This document shows, piece by piece, positions 37,017-43,919 of a stretch of DNA of 64,000 nt. The stretch lies in assembly GCA_964526285.1 (NCBI GenBank), contig CAZGIW010000002.1:1-64000 (forward strand). Direction: 5' to 3'. The notes beneath the pieces were generated by a model. That model was not told where the DNA came from. It saw nothing but the letters and a program-made list of their open reading frames with translations, and did not search any database. The translations under genes and the position numbers were made by a program. Source of the stretch: CAYMAZ01 sp964526285 (GTDB lineage Bacteria > Bacteroidota > Bacteroidia > Bacteroidales > DTU049). Each line of letters starts with the position of its first letter. The first letter of the stretch is position 1.

Positions 37017-37063
37017 TCCGGAAAATCATGAAGGAATTTTGTTTTCTGATATGGTTTTCCGGA
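37017..37063 (+). promoter_or_regulatory. Long stem-loop between peroxiredoxin and NifX-like genes
   Basis: TCCGGAAAATCAT pairs perfectly (one G-U) with ATGGTTTTCCGGA over 13 positions around a 21-base loop. No T tract follows, so it is not a standard terminator. It could protect or cut the transcript here, or act as a 5' regulatory element for the downstream genes. Confidence 0.5.
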
Positions 37064-37092
37064 ATTTAAAAAAACAAAAGGGAAAAAAAATT

Positions 37093-37605
37093 ATGAAAAC
37101 AGCAATATCAGCAGTTGAAAATTCATTTGAATCAAAAATTGACAGACAATTTGCCCGATGTGGTTTTTTTGTTATTATTGATCAGGAAACCGGATCAGTT
37201 GAATTTCTTCCAAATCCTAACATTGACAAAGAGGAAAATGTGGGTGCAGCAACTGTTGAATTGCTCAATTCACGTAACATAAAAAAGGTTGTTGCAGGTG
37301 ATTTCGGAATCAAAGTCAAGCCTTTGCTTGACAGTTTGAAAATTCAGATGATTGTTATCAGTGATAATTCTCTCACTGTGAATGATATAATAGGAATGTT
37401 AACAAAAACAAGAAAAGTTATGCCAAAAATGGATGGAACAGGCCCCGATGGAAAAGGTGCAGGCACCGGACGGGGATTGGGAAGATGTGGAAAATCTTCT
37501 CAAAAGGAAAAACTCGATCAACTTGGAAAAGGATTGGGAAACAAGCGAAAGACTGGAGGTGGACAAGGCAAGGGCAAAAGACTTAAAGGTGGTTCAAAAG
37601 ATTAA
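37093..37605 (+). CDS. NifX/orange-protein-like protein with DUF5320-like glycine-rich tail
   Basis: The ATG at 37093 gives 170 residues; the frame is open upstream through the stem-loop but with no resemblance. Residues 1-110 are the dinitrogenase iron-molybdenum cofactor type domain (KTAISAVENSFESKIDRQFA, FEFLPNP-like region, AATVELLNSR), which binds metal-sulfur clusters. The rest, beginning MDGTGPDGKGAGTGRGLGRC, resembles the free-standing DUF5320 protein encoded next. The fusion suggests that the two domains work together. Confidence 0.85.
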   Translation: MKTAISAVENSFESKIDRQFARCGFFVIIDQETGSVEFLPNPNIDKEENVGAATVELLNSRNIKKVVAGDFGIKVKPLLDSLKIQMIVISDNSLTVNDIIGMLTKTRKVMPKMDGTGPDGKGAGTGRGLGRCGKSSQKEKLDQLGKGLGNKRKTGGGQGKGKRLKGGSKD

Positions 37606-37629
37606 TACATTAAGAAAAAGGAGGAAATT

Positions 37630-37884
37630 ATGCCAGGTTTAGATCAAACAGGTCCTTTTGGACAAGGCTCAATGACAGGACGCCGAATGGGGCGTTGTGT
37701 AAGTAATCAACAAATGAGTGAAGAAAATTTTAGAAATCAGTCTTTTTCTGATAATCAATCAGTAGATTCAGGTTTTGGGCGAGGGCTGGGTGTAGGACGG
37801 ATGAACCGGAATAATACTGGTCGCGGCTTTGGTTTTGGCAGGGGAAAAGGTTGCGGACAAGGATTCAGAAGAAGAATGGGTTAG
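37630..37884 (+). CDS. DUF5320-like glycine-rich small protein
   Basis: The 84-residue product starts MPGLDQTGPFGQGSMTGRRM and has a glycine/arginine-rich second half ending GKGCGQGFRRRMG. Proteins of this type (MPxxDGTGPxGxGPMTGRGxGxC) accompany NifX-like and MinD-ferredoxin genes in anaerobes. Their role is unknown. Two cysteines might bind a metal or cluster. Confidence 0.75.
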   Translation: MPGLDQTGPFGQGSMTGRRMGRCVSNQQMSEENFRNQSFSDNQSVDSGFGRGLGVGRMNRNNTGRGFGFGRGKGCGQGFRRRMG

Positions 37885-38035
37885 GAAAAAAAAAGCAGAA
37901 GCAGCATCCCGTGACATTGTTTTTTCATAATGTTTGGGCGAAAAATCATGTAAAAAATCATGTAAAAAAAAGCGGGGTGCTGTCTTCTGTTTGTATTGAA
38001 ACTGACAGGTGTTTATTAGTTATTAATGAATATTT

Positions 38036-38043
38036 TATATTTG
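38036..38043 (+). promoter_or_regulatory. Possible internal -7 element
   Basis: TATATTTG fits the TAnnTTTG box and has TTTA 20 bases upstream (38012-38015), one base off the ideal. If real it would give a secondary promoter for the ferredoxin and downstream genes with almost no leader. Confidence 0.3.
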
Positions 38044-38049
38044 ACGAAA

Positions 38050-38334
38050 ATGACCGAAATTCAACAAAAATTATGTCTCATTATAAACAAACATAATTGC
38101 ACAAAATGTGGAAAATGTTATGAGATTTGTAAAGATGGTGCTGTTGAAAGAGTGAAGAACCAGTTTTGTTCAAAATGCATCAGATATTGTATTTCTCTTG
38201 ATGTGCCATGTAATACTTTTTATTATTTAATAGTTCAGGAAAAATGCACATCTTGTGGCAAATGTATAGAATCATGCCCCGTTGGCGCAATAGAATCTGT
38301 TGTCCCGAAAAATGAAAACGAAATAATTGAATAA
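38050..38334 (+). CDS. 2[4Fe-4S] ferredoxin-like protein
   Basis: The 94-residue frame has a first cluster motif CTKCGKCYEICKDGAV, a divergent middle with CSKCIRYC, and a second typical motif CTSCGKCIESCPVGAI. Such small proteins shuttle electrons. I chose the ATG at 38050; one at 38026 adds eight residues. Upstream (37885-38049) there is a short gap with two AAAAATCATGT repeats and a possible promoter. It precedes the second NifX-like gene by five bases. Confidence 0.85.
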   Translation: MTEIQQKLCLIINKHNCTKCGKCYEICKDGAVERVKNQFCSKCIRYCISLDVPCNTFYYLIVQEKCTSCGKCIESCPVGAIESVVPKNENEIIE

Positions 38335-38339
38335 AAAAA

Positions 38340-38678
38340 ATGAAAAAAATTATCGCAATTCCAATGGAAAACGGTGTGCTTTGTGCACATTTTGGTCACT
38401 GTCAGCAGTTTGCAATTGTTGAAGTGAATGAAAATAATATTGAATCTGTAAAAGAAATAACACCGCCTGAACATCAGCCCGGACTCTATCCAAAATGGGT
38501 GGCAGAATTCGGAACAACGGATGTGATTGCCGGAGGCATGGGACAACATGCCGTGAATTTGTTTAATGAACAAAATATCAATGTGTTTGTAGGAGCACCC
38601 CTGAAAGGAGCACGTGAACTTGTTGAAGATTTTATCAATGGAAATCTTTCTCTGACAGCAAATTACTGCAGTCATTAA
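38340..38678 (+). CDS. NifX/orange-protein-like metal-cluster-binding protein
   Basis: The 112-residue protein starts MKKIIAIPMENGVLCAHFGH and contains FAIVEVNENNIESV, GTTDVIAGGMGQHAVNLFNE and FVGAPLKGARELVEDF, the ribonuclease-H-like fold of the dinitrogenase iron-molybdenum cofactor family. A relative, orange protein of Desulfovibrio, holds a molybdenum-copper sulfide cluster. It directly precedes the two MinD-type ATPase genes. Metal and substrate are unknown. Confidence 0.9.
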   Translation: MKKIIAIPMENGVLCAHFGHCQQFAIVEVNENNIESVKEITPPEHQPGLYPKWVAEFGTTDVIAGGMGQHAVNLFNEQNINVFVGAPLKGARELVEDFINGNLSLTANYCSH

Positions 38679-38710
38679 GATGCTCTTGTTTTTTGATAAA
38701 GATTTGAGAT

Positions 38711-39574
38711 ATGATAAAAATTGCCGTGGCCAGTGGTAAAGGTGGGACAGGAAAAACGATGCTTGCCGGAAACTTAGCTGTTTTTTTGAGCAAACAATTC
38801 AAGGTTTTACTCACAGATTTGGATGTGGAAGAGCCCAATAGTTCGTTTTTTGTCAAAGGCAATGAATCTCTTGTTACTGAAGCTTTTAAAAGTATTCCTC
38901 AATGGAAACAGGAAACATGTGTTTTGTGTGGTAAATGTGCAGAAAATTGCAATTTTCATGCGGTCATCAGATTAGGACCCAATATTTCAGTCTTCAATCA
39001 ATTGTGTCACTCCTGTTTTGCCTGTTCGGAATTATGTCCAACAGATTCTTTACCAATGGGGAAACACAAAATTGGAGAAATCAGGCATGTTGAAAATATT
39101 AATTCTATACTTATTGAGGGAAAATTACAAATTGGTGAAGAACAGGCTGTGCCTCTAATCCGGCAAACCAGACAATATGCTGTGAATTATTTTTCCAATG
39201 CTGAAATACAGATATATGATTGTCCTCCAGGAAACTCATGTCCTGTAGTGGCTGCTGTTGAAGAAGCTGATTATGTTTTGTTGGTTACTGAACCCACTCC
39301 TTTTGGACTCAACGATTTAAAAATTGCAGTTGAAACGATGGAGAACCTTGGAAAGAGAATTGGGGTTGTTATAAACAGAGACGGAACAGGGAATAACGAA
39401 GTTGAAAAATTTTGTACAAATAAACAGATAGAAGTGGTTGGAAAAATTCTTTATGACAGAAGGATTGCAGAATCTTATGCAAGAGGGGAGTTGGTATTTA
39501 ATAAAATTGGTCATCTAAATCAGTCTGTCCAAAATATTGCTGAGAATTTGATAAAAAAGTTCAGTCATGTATGA
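38711..39574 (+). CDS. MinD-type ATPase with ferredoxin insert, first of pair
   Basis: The 287-residue protein starts with MIKIAVASGKGGTGKTMLAG, a deviant Walker A motif, followed by DLDVEEPNSSFFV. Two [4Fe-4S] motifs are inserted at about residues 75-115: CVLCGKCAENCNF and CHSCFACSELCPTDSL. The C-terminal half has YDCPPGNSCPVVAAVEEADY and GVVINRDGTGNNEVE, typical of Mrp/MinD P-loop proteins. It overlaps the next gene by 8 bases, strongly suggesting a heteromeric pair. In sulfate reducers similar pairs occur in the orange-protein operon. Confidence 0.93.
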   Translation: MIKIAVASGKGGTGKTMLAGNLAVFLSKQFKVLLTDLDVEEPNSSFFVKGNESLVTEAFKSIPQWKQETCVLCGKCAENCNFHAVIRLGPNISVFNQLCHSCFACSELCPTDSLPMGKHKIGEIRHVENINSILIEGKLQIGEEQAVPLIRQTRQYAVNYFSNAEIQIYDCPPGNSCPVVAAVEEADYVLLVTEPTPFGLNDLKIAVETMENLGKRIGVVINRDGTGNNEVEKFCTNKQIEVVGKILYDRRIAESYARGELVFNKIGHLNQSVQNIAENLIKKFSHV

Positions 39575-40442
39575 AATAGTGATTTTATCAGGAAAAGGAG
39601 GCACCGGAAAAACCTCAATTGCTGCATCTCTTGCAATGATTGCATCAAAGGAAGTGGTTGTTGCTGATTGTGATGTGGATGCTGCAAATATGCATTTGTT
39701 GCTCAATCCTGATTTTGCAAAGATTGAAGATTTTTATAGCGGATTGCTTGCTGTTGTTGATAATTCTGTTTGTACAGCATGTGGAAAATGTGTCAGTATT
39801 TGTCGATTTGATGCACTGAGTTTGAATAATTCAGGCTGCCATGTGAATGAATTTAATTGTGAAGGATGTGGGTATTGTGAGAAAATTTGTCCCGAAAAAG
39901 CAATATCTATGCTAACAAGAAAGTCAGGACATGTGTTTGTCTCAACAATAAAATCAGGGGGTACAATGGTGCATGCCAGACTTGAACCGGGAGGAGAAAA
40001 CTCAGGAAAGCTGGTTGCCAAAGTAAAAAATGAAGCCGTAAAACTTGCTCATAACCAGGGAAAGGAATATGTTGTTGTTGATGGATCTCCCGGTATTGGA
40101 TGTCCTGTGGTTTCTTCTTTGTCAGGTGCATCAATCGTCTTGCTTGTTACTGAACCATCAATTTCTGCATTGAATGATATGAAACGACTTTGTCAGTTGC
40201 TGGATAATTTTAAAATTTCAGCAGCCTGTGTTATAAATAAATCTGATCTGGATAATGTTTCTGTGAGTGAAATCAAAGAATTTCTTTATGAGAAAAGCAT
40301 TCCATTGGTTGCTGAAATAACTTACAATAAAGTATTTACAGACGCAATGATGAATGGAAAAACCATTGCAGAGTTTGATGAGCATTTGAAAAAAATGAGT
40401 ATTGATATTTGGAAAAAAATAAAACAACTTTTAAATAAATAA
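39567..40442 (+). CDS. MinD-type ATPase with ferredoxin insert, second of pair
   Basis: The 291-residue product is a divergent paralogue of the preceding one: Walker A LSGKGGTGKTSIAASLA, DCDVDAANMHLLLNP, ferredoxin motifs CTACGKCVSICRFDAL and CEGCGYCEKICPEKAI, then VVDGSPGIGCPVVSSLSGAS. The alternating role of two ATPases with ferredoxin modules suggests electron or cluster transfer coupled to ATP. Nine bases follow before the third NifX-like gene. Confidence 0.93.
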   Translation: MYEIVILSGKGGTGKTSIAASLAMIASKEVVVADCDVDAANMHLLLNPDFAKIEDFYSGLLAVVDNSVCTACGKCVSICRFDALSLNNSGCHVNEFNCEGCGYCEKICPEKAISMLTRKSGHVFVSTIKSGGTMVHARLEPGGENSGKLVAKVKNEAVKLAHNQGKEYVVVDGSPGIGCPVVSSLSGASIVLLVTEPSISALNDMKRLCQLLDNFKISAACVINKSDLDNVSVSEIKEFLYEKSIPLVAEITYNKVFTDAMMNGKTIAEFDEHLKKMSIDIWKKIKQLLNK

Positions 40443-40451
40443 AAAAAAATT

Positions 40452-40790
40452 ATGAAAATTGCATTTACTTCAACAGGACCCGCATGGGAATCTATCATTG
40501 ATTCTCGTTTCGGAAGAGCAGATTATATTGTTATGTTTGATGAAGATACAGGAAATCTTGATGTGTTGGACAATACGTCTGTGCAGAATGAAGCTCATGG
40601 TGCTGGAACAGCTACAGCACAAAAGGTTTTTGCAATGAGCCCCGATGTCCTTATCACAGGAAATGGCCCTGGTGGAAATGCTGCATCAGCCCTCAAGCAA
40701 ATGAATATGAAGATTTATGTAAATGCCCATAATCTCAGCCTCAGAGAAGCTTATGAACATTATAAAAATGGCAAACTGAACGAATTTTAA
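40452..40790 (+). CDS. NifX/orange-protein-like metal-cluster-binding protein
   Basis: The 112-residue product starts MKIAFTSTGPAWESIIDSRF and contains FGRADYIVMFDEDTGNLDVL and PDVLITGNGPGGNAASALKQ, the classic form of the dinitrogenase iron-molybdenum cofactor domain. It is closer to the consensus than the two other copies in this cluster. It ends just before the corrinoid adenosyltransferase gene. Confidence 0.9.
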   Translation: MKIAFTSTGPAWESIIDSRFGRADYIVMFDEDTGNLDVLDNTSVQNEAHGAGTATAQKVFAMSPDVLITGNGPGGNAASALKQMNMKIYVNAHNLSLREAYEHYKNGKLNEF

Positions 40791-40805
40791 TAAATTAGAG
40801 AATTT

Positions 40806-41318
40806 ATGTCCGGAATGACACATCTTTACACAGGGAATGGAAAAGGCAAAACAACTGCTGCACTTGGGCTTGCAATTCGTGCTGCTGGCGCAGGTAAAAA
40901 AGTTTTTATCGGACAGTTTGTGAAGGGAATGTACTATTCTGAAATGGAAGCATTAAAAAGATTTCCGGAAATTGATTTGTTTCAGTTTGGACTTGATTGT
41001 TTTATTGTGAACAAACCAACACAAAAAGACATTGATGCTGCAAAAACCGGACTAGCTGAAACTGAAATGGCCATGGCAAGCTCTGAGTACGATATGTATA
41101 TTCTTGACGAAGTGTGTATTGCCATCCATTATGATTTGTTTACAGTTGAAGAATTAAAAAATGTACTTTTTTCAAAACCTGAAAATGCAGAATTGATACT
41201 TACAGGTCGCTACGCAACTGATGAACTTTATGAGATGGCTGATTTAATTACTGAAATGAATGAAGTGAAGCATTATTTTAATAATGGAATTCAAGCAAGA
41301 ATAGGAATTGAATTTTGA
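40806..41318 (+). CDS. cobO: Cob(I)yrinic acid a,c-diamide adenosyltransferase-like protein
   Basis: The CobA/BtuR/CobO type adenosylates corrinoids. The 170-residue protein has P-loop YTGNGKGKTTAALGLAIRAA, FIGQFVKGMYYSEMEAL, ILDEVCIAIHYDLF (Walker B) and ELILTGRYATDELYEMADLI. It is the family length. Its place in a NifX-like/MinD cluster rather than in a cobalamin operon is noteworthy; no other cobalamin gene is visible nearby. A dedicated or altered function is possible. Confidence 0.9.
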   Translation: MSGMTHLYTGNGKGKTTAALGLAIRAAGAGKKVFIGQFVKGMYYSEMEALKRFPEIDLFQFGLDCFIVNKPTQKDIDAAKTGLAETEMAMASSEYDMYILDEVCIAIHYDLFTVEELKNVLFSKPENAELILTGRYATDELYEMADLITEMNEVKHYFNNGIQARIGIEF

Positions 41319-41337
41319 AAAATTGATTTGAAATATA

Positions 41338-42036
41338 ATGAAATTATGTGGAAACCAAAAGGTTAAATTAAATATCATAATTGATATAATATTGTTTTTG
41401 TTGTTGGGATTGATAGCAGGAATTGGGTTTTTACTTAAATATGTTTTAATTCATGGAAGCGAAAGAAACATCATTTATGGGAATGATATTGATTTGCTCT
41501 TTTTGGGGATGGACAGGCATGAATGGGGATATGTTCATTTTGTATTGAGTATAGCCTTTATTGGCTTTCTTGTTTTGCACATTATTTTCCATTGGAATAT
41601 GATTATTTGTATGTTGCAAAGGTTATTTGTTTTAAAAAAAATCAGATATCTTGTTGTTTCATTCTTTATCGTAATTTTTGTGTTGTTTTTTGTTTTTCCA
41701 TTTATTGTTCGTCCTGATATTGTTCAAAAAGATGCTTATTTCAGAAATTTCAAACATCAAAGCAATCAGAAAATGAGTGAAGAAACGGATGAGGTACAAT
41801 ATAATGACAAAAAACACCATCAGCATCATGATGATGATTTTCATCAGTATGAAATCAATGGGCAAATGACTCTTCAATCTGTTGCAGATGCATATGATGT
41901 GTCTTTGGATTTACTGACTAATGAGGTAAATATTCCTGTTTCTGAAAAAGATATTAAACTTGGGAAACTAAAAAAAAATTACGGTTTCACCATGACAGAT
42001 ATTGCCAGGGCAATTGATAAAATTAAAAACAGATAA
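41338..42036 (+). CDS. DUF4405-type membrane protein
   Basis: The 232-residue protein has three or more transmembrane segments (about residues 12-35, 62-83 and 100-124). The pattern DRHEWGYVHFVLSIAFIGFL followed by HIIFHWNMI fits the DUF4405 family, whose histidines could ligand haem b. A histidine-rich linker (HHQHHDDDFHQY) and a C-terminal segment SVADAYDVSLDLLTNEV-like follow. It may be a membrane partner or electron donor for the cluster system; that is inference. Confidence 0.72.
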   Translation: MKLCGNQKVKLNIIIDIILFLLLGLIAGIGFLLKYVLIHGSERNIIYGNDIDLLFLGMDRHEWGYVHFVLSIAFIGFLVLHIIFHWNMIICMLQRLFVLKKIRYLVVSFFIVIFVLFFVFPFIVRPDIVQKDAYFRNFKHQSNQKMSEETDEVQYNDKKHHQHHDDDFHQYEINGQMTLQSVADAYDVSLDLLTNEVNIPVSEKDIKLGKLKKNYGFTMTDIARAIDKIKNR

Positions 42037-42038
42037 AA

Positions 42039-42635
42039 ATGAAACACATAAACTGTTCTGCTTGCAAAATTTATACTTGCTATGATGGGAAAGGCTGTGC
42101 TCAGGGCCATGGCTTTGATGATTATATATCCAATACGAAACAGGAATATGCAAAGGATGAAAACAATAAAATTCTTTCAGTCTCTTCTCAGGTAGAAAGT
42201 GATAATTACATGAAGGGGACAAGACTGGAAGAACTCATTGATTTTGCCCTGAAGATGAATTTCAAAACAATTGGAATAGCCCATTGTGTTGGGTTGATGA
42301 ACGAAACCAAACAACTAAAAACGTTTCTTGACAAACATTTTGTTGTGCATACAGTGTGTTGCAAGTTTTCTGGAATTAATAAAAGGGATTTCAATATTCC
42401 GCAAATCAAAAACGACCGATATGAAGCAATTTGCAATCCTGTTGGACAGGCAATGATTCTAAATGATCTGAAAACAGATATGAATATCATTGTTGGTTTG
42501 TGCGTGGGGCATGATATGCTGTTCAATAAATATTCAGAAGCACCTGTTACCACTTTTATTGTGAAAGACAGAGTGACCGGACACAACCCTGCAGCAACTG
42601 TTTATTCTGATTATTACAAGAGAAAACTATCTTAA
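42039..42635 (+). CDS. DUF1847 cysteine-rich protein
   Basis: The 198-residue sequence starts MKHINCSACKIYTCYDGKGC and continues with HCVGLMNE, VCCKFSGINK, AICNPVGQAMI and GLCVGHDMLFNKYS, the conserved cysteine pattern of DUF1847, predicted to bind metal. It is two bases after DUF4405. The family is common in anaerobes but its reaction is unknown. Confidence 0.88.
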   Translation: MKHINCSACKIYTCYDGKGCAQGHGFDDYISNTKQEYAKDENNKILSVSSQVESDNYMKGTRLEELIDFALKMNFKTIGIAHCVGLMNETKQLKTFLDKHFVVHTVCCKFSGINKRDFNIPQIKNDRYEAICNPVGQAMILNDLKTDMNIIVGLCVGHDMLFNKYSEAPVTTFIVKDRVTGHNPAATVYSDYYKRKLS

Positions 42636-42665
42636 AATCAATATATTAATTTAATTTTAAAAGAA

Positions 42666-43847
42666 ATGGATACAAAAAACAAGGGATTCAACACAAAACT
42701 GATTCATGCAGGAGCTTTTGACGATGAGTTTGGAAGTGCTACTGTTCCCATTTATCAGACATCAACATTCAAATTTAAAAATGCACAACACGGTGCTGAT
42801 TGTTTTTCAGGCAAAAGCGACGGATATATTTATACACGTATAGCAAACCCTACAATCAGAGCATTTGAGAAAAATGTTGCAGAGCTTGAAAACGGATATG
42901 ATGGCATAGCCACAAGTTCAGGGATGGGAGCAATAAACAGTGTTTATATGGCATTGCTGGGAGCAGGGAGTCATATTGTAAGTTCTGATTCTGTGTATGG
43001 ACCTGCAAGGGGACTTCTTGAGATGGACTACGTGAATTTTGGAGTTGAAGCCACATTTGTCAATACATCAGAAATTGATAGAATCAGTGCTGCAATCAGA
43101 CCAGAAACCAAGGTATTGTATATTGAAACACCCGCCAATCCAACCATGAATGTGACGGATATTGCAGCCTGTGCAAAACTGGCTCATGACAATAATATTT
43201 TGCTTGTTGTTGACAATACTTTTAGTTCTCCATATCTTCAAAAGCCCTTAAATCTGGGCGCGGATGTTGTTTTGCATTCAATTACAAAATTTATCAACGG
43301 ACATGCGGATATTGTGGGAGGTGTTATTGTTGCCAAATCTGAAGACATTTACAAAAAGATAAGGCATACAATGGTGTATACAGGTTGTAATATGGATCCA
43401 ACTCAGGCATTTATGGTGTTGCGTGGATTGAAAACACTGGGAATAAGAATTGACAGGGCACAGGAAAATGCAATGAAGGTGGCAAAGTTTCTTGAATCTC
43501 ATCCTGCTGTTGATTGGATCAGATATCCAGGGCTGGAGTCTCATCCTCAGTATGAACTTGTAAGGAAACAAATGAGTGGCTTTGGCTCAATGATGAGTTT
43601 TGGTTTGAAAGGGGGATATGAAGCAGGACGCAAACTGATGGATAATGTGCATCTGGCTCTTCTTGCTGTTTCTCTTGGAGGAGTTGAAACGCTTATTCAG
43701 CATCCTGCATCAATGACACATGCTGCTGTCAGTCATGAAAATAAACTCAAAGCAGGTATTACAGATGATTTGGTCAGGTTTTCTGTTGGAATTGAAGATG
43801 TGGATGATATTATTGATGATCTCACACATGGATTAGAGGCAATATAG
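42666..43847 (+). CDS. PLP-dependent trans-sulfuration enzyme (methionine gamma-lyase / cystathionine gamma-lyase type)
   Basis: Such enzymes cleave sulfur amino acids to release methanethiol, hydrogen sulfide or cysteine. The 393 residues contain YTRIANPTIRAFEKNVAELE, VDNTFSSPYLQKPL and HSITKFINGHADIVGG with the PLP lysine, and SLGGVETLIQHPASMTH. Where methionine gamma-lyase has its hallmark cysteine after a tyrosine-glycine pair, this protein has YGPARGL, so the substrate assignment is uncertain. It is 30 bases after DUF1847 and may belong to the same operon, perhaps as sulfide source. Confidence 0.85.
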   Translation: MDTKNKGFNTKLIHAGAFDDEFGSATVPIYQTSTFKFKNAQHGADCFSGKSDGYIYTRIANPTIRAFEKNVAELENGYDGIATSSGMGAINSVYMALLGAGSHIVSSDSVYGPARGLLEMDYVNFGVEATFVNTSEIDRISAAIRPETKVLYIETPANPTMNVTDIAACAKLAHDNNILLVVDNTFSSPYLQKPLNLGADVVLHSITKFINGHADIVGGVIVAKSEDIYKKIRHTMVYTGCNMDPTQAFMVLRGLKTLGIRIDRAQENAMKVAKFLESHPAVDWIRYPGLESHPQYELVRKQMSGFGSMMSFGLKGGYEAGRKLMDNVHLALLAVSLGGVETLIQHPASMTHAAVSHENKLKAGITDDLVRFSVGIEDVDDIIDDLTHGLEAI

Positions 43848-43853
43848 CCTTCT

Positions 43854-43874
43854 AAAATGAAATAGTTCATTTTT
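43854..43874. promoter_or_regulatory. Palindrome before the copper operon
   Basis: AAAATGAA, a five-base spacer, TTCATTTT are exact inverted arms, directly after the PLP enzyme gene and 46 bases before the TonB receptor. The T-rich end could also make it a terminator of the upstream operon. The word AATAGTTCATT (43862-43872) recurs in the second operator candidate at 35823-35833. Confidence 0.45.
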
Positions 43875-43892
43875 TATCCCAGTTTTTTATGT

Positions 43893-43900
43893 ATTTTTGT
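43893..43900 (+). promoter_or_regulatory. Possible -7 element of the TonB receptor operon
   Basis: TATTTTTG lies 20 bases before the ATG of the receptor gene and fits TAnnTTTG. The -33 position falls in the T-rich end of the palindrome just upstream, without a clean TTTG. Confidence 0.4.
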
Positions 43901-43919
43901 AAGTCTTAAATAACTAAAT

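Noticed and set aside
35839..41338. Cobalamin or other riboswitch before the corrinoid adenosyltransferase
   Set aside because: The gene is internal to the cluster with a gap of only 15 bases; no room for a riboswitch and no long conserved leader.
36296..43847. Nitrogenase (nif) cluster
   Set aside because: NifX-like domains occur without nifH, nifD, nifK, nifE or nifN; the MinD-ferredoxin context is of the orange-protein type.
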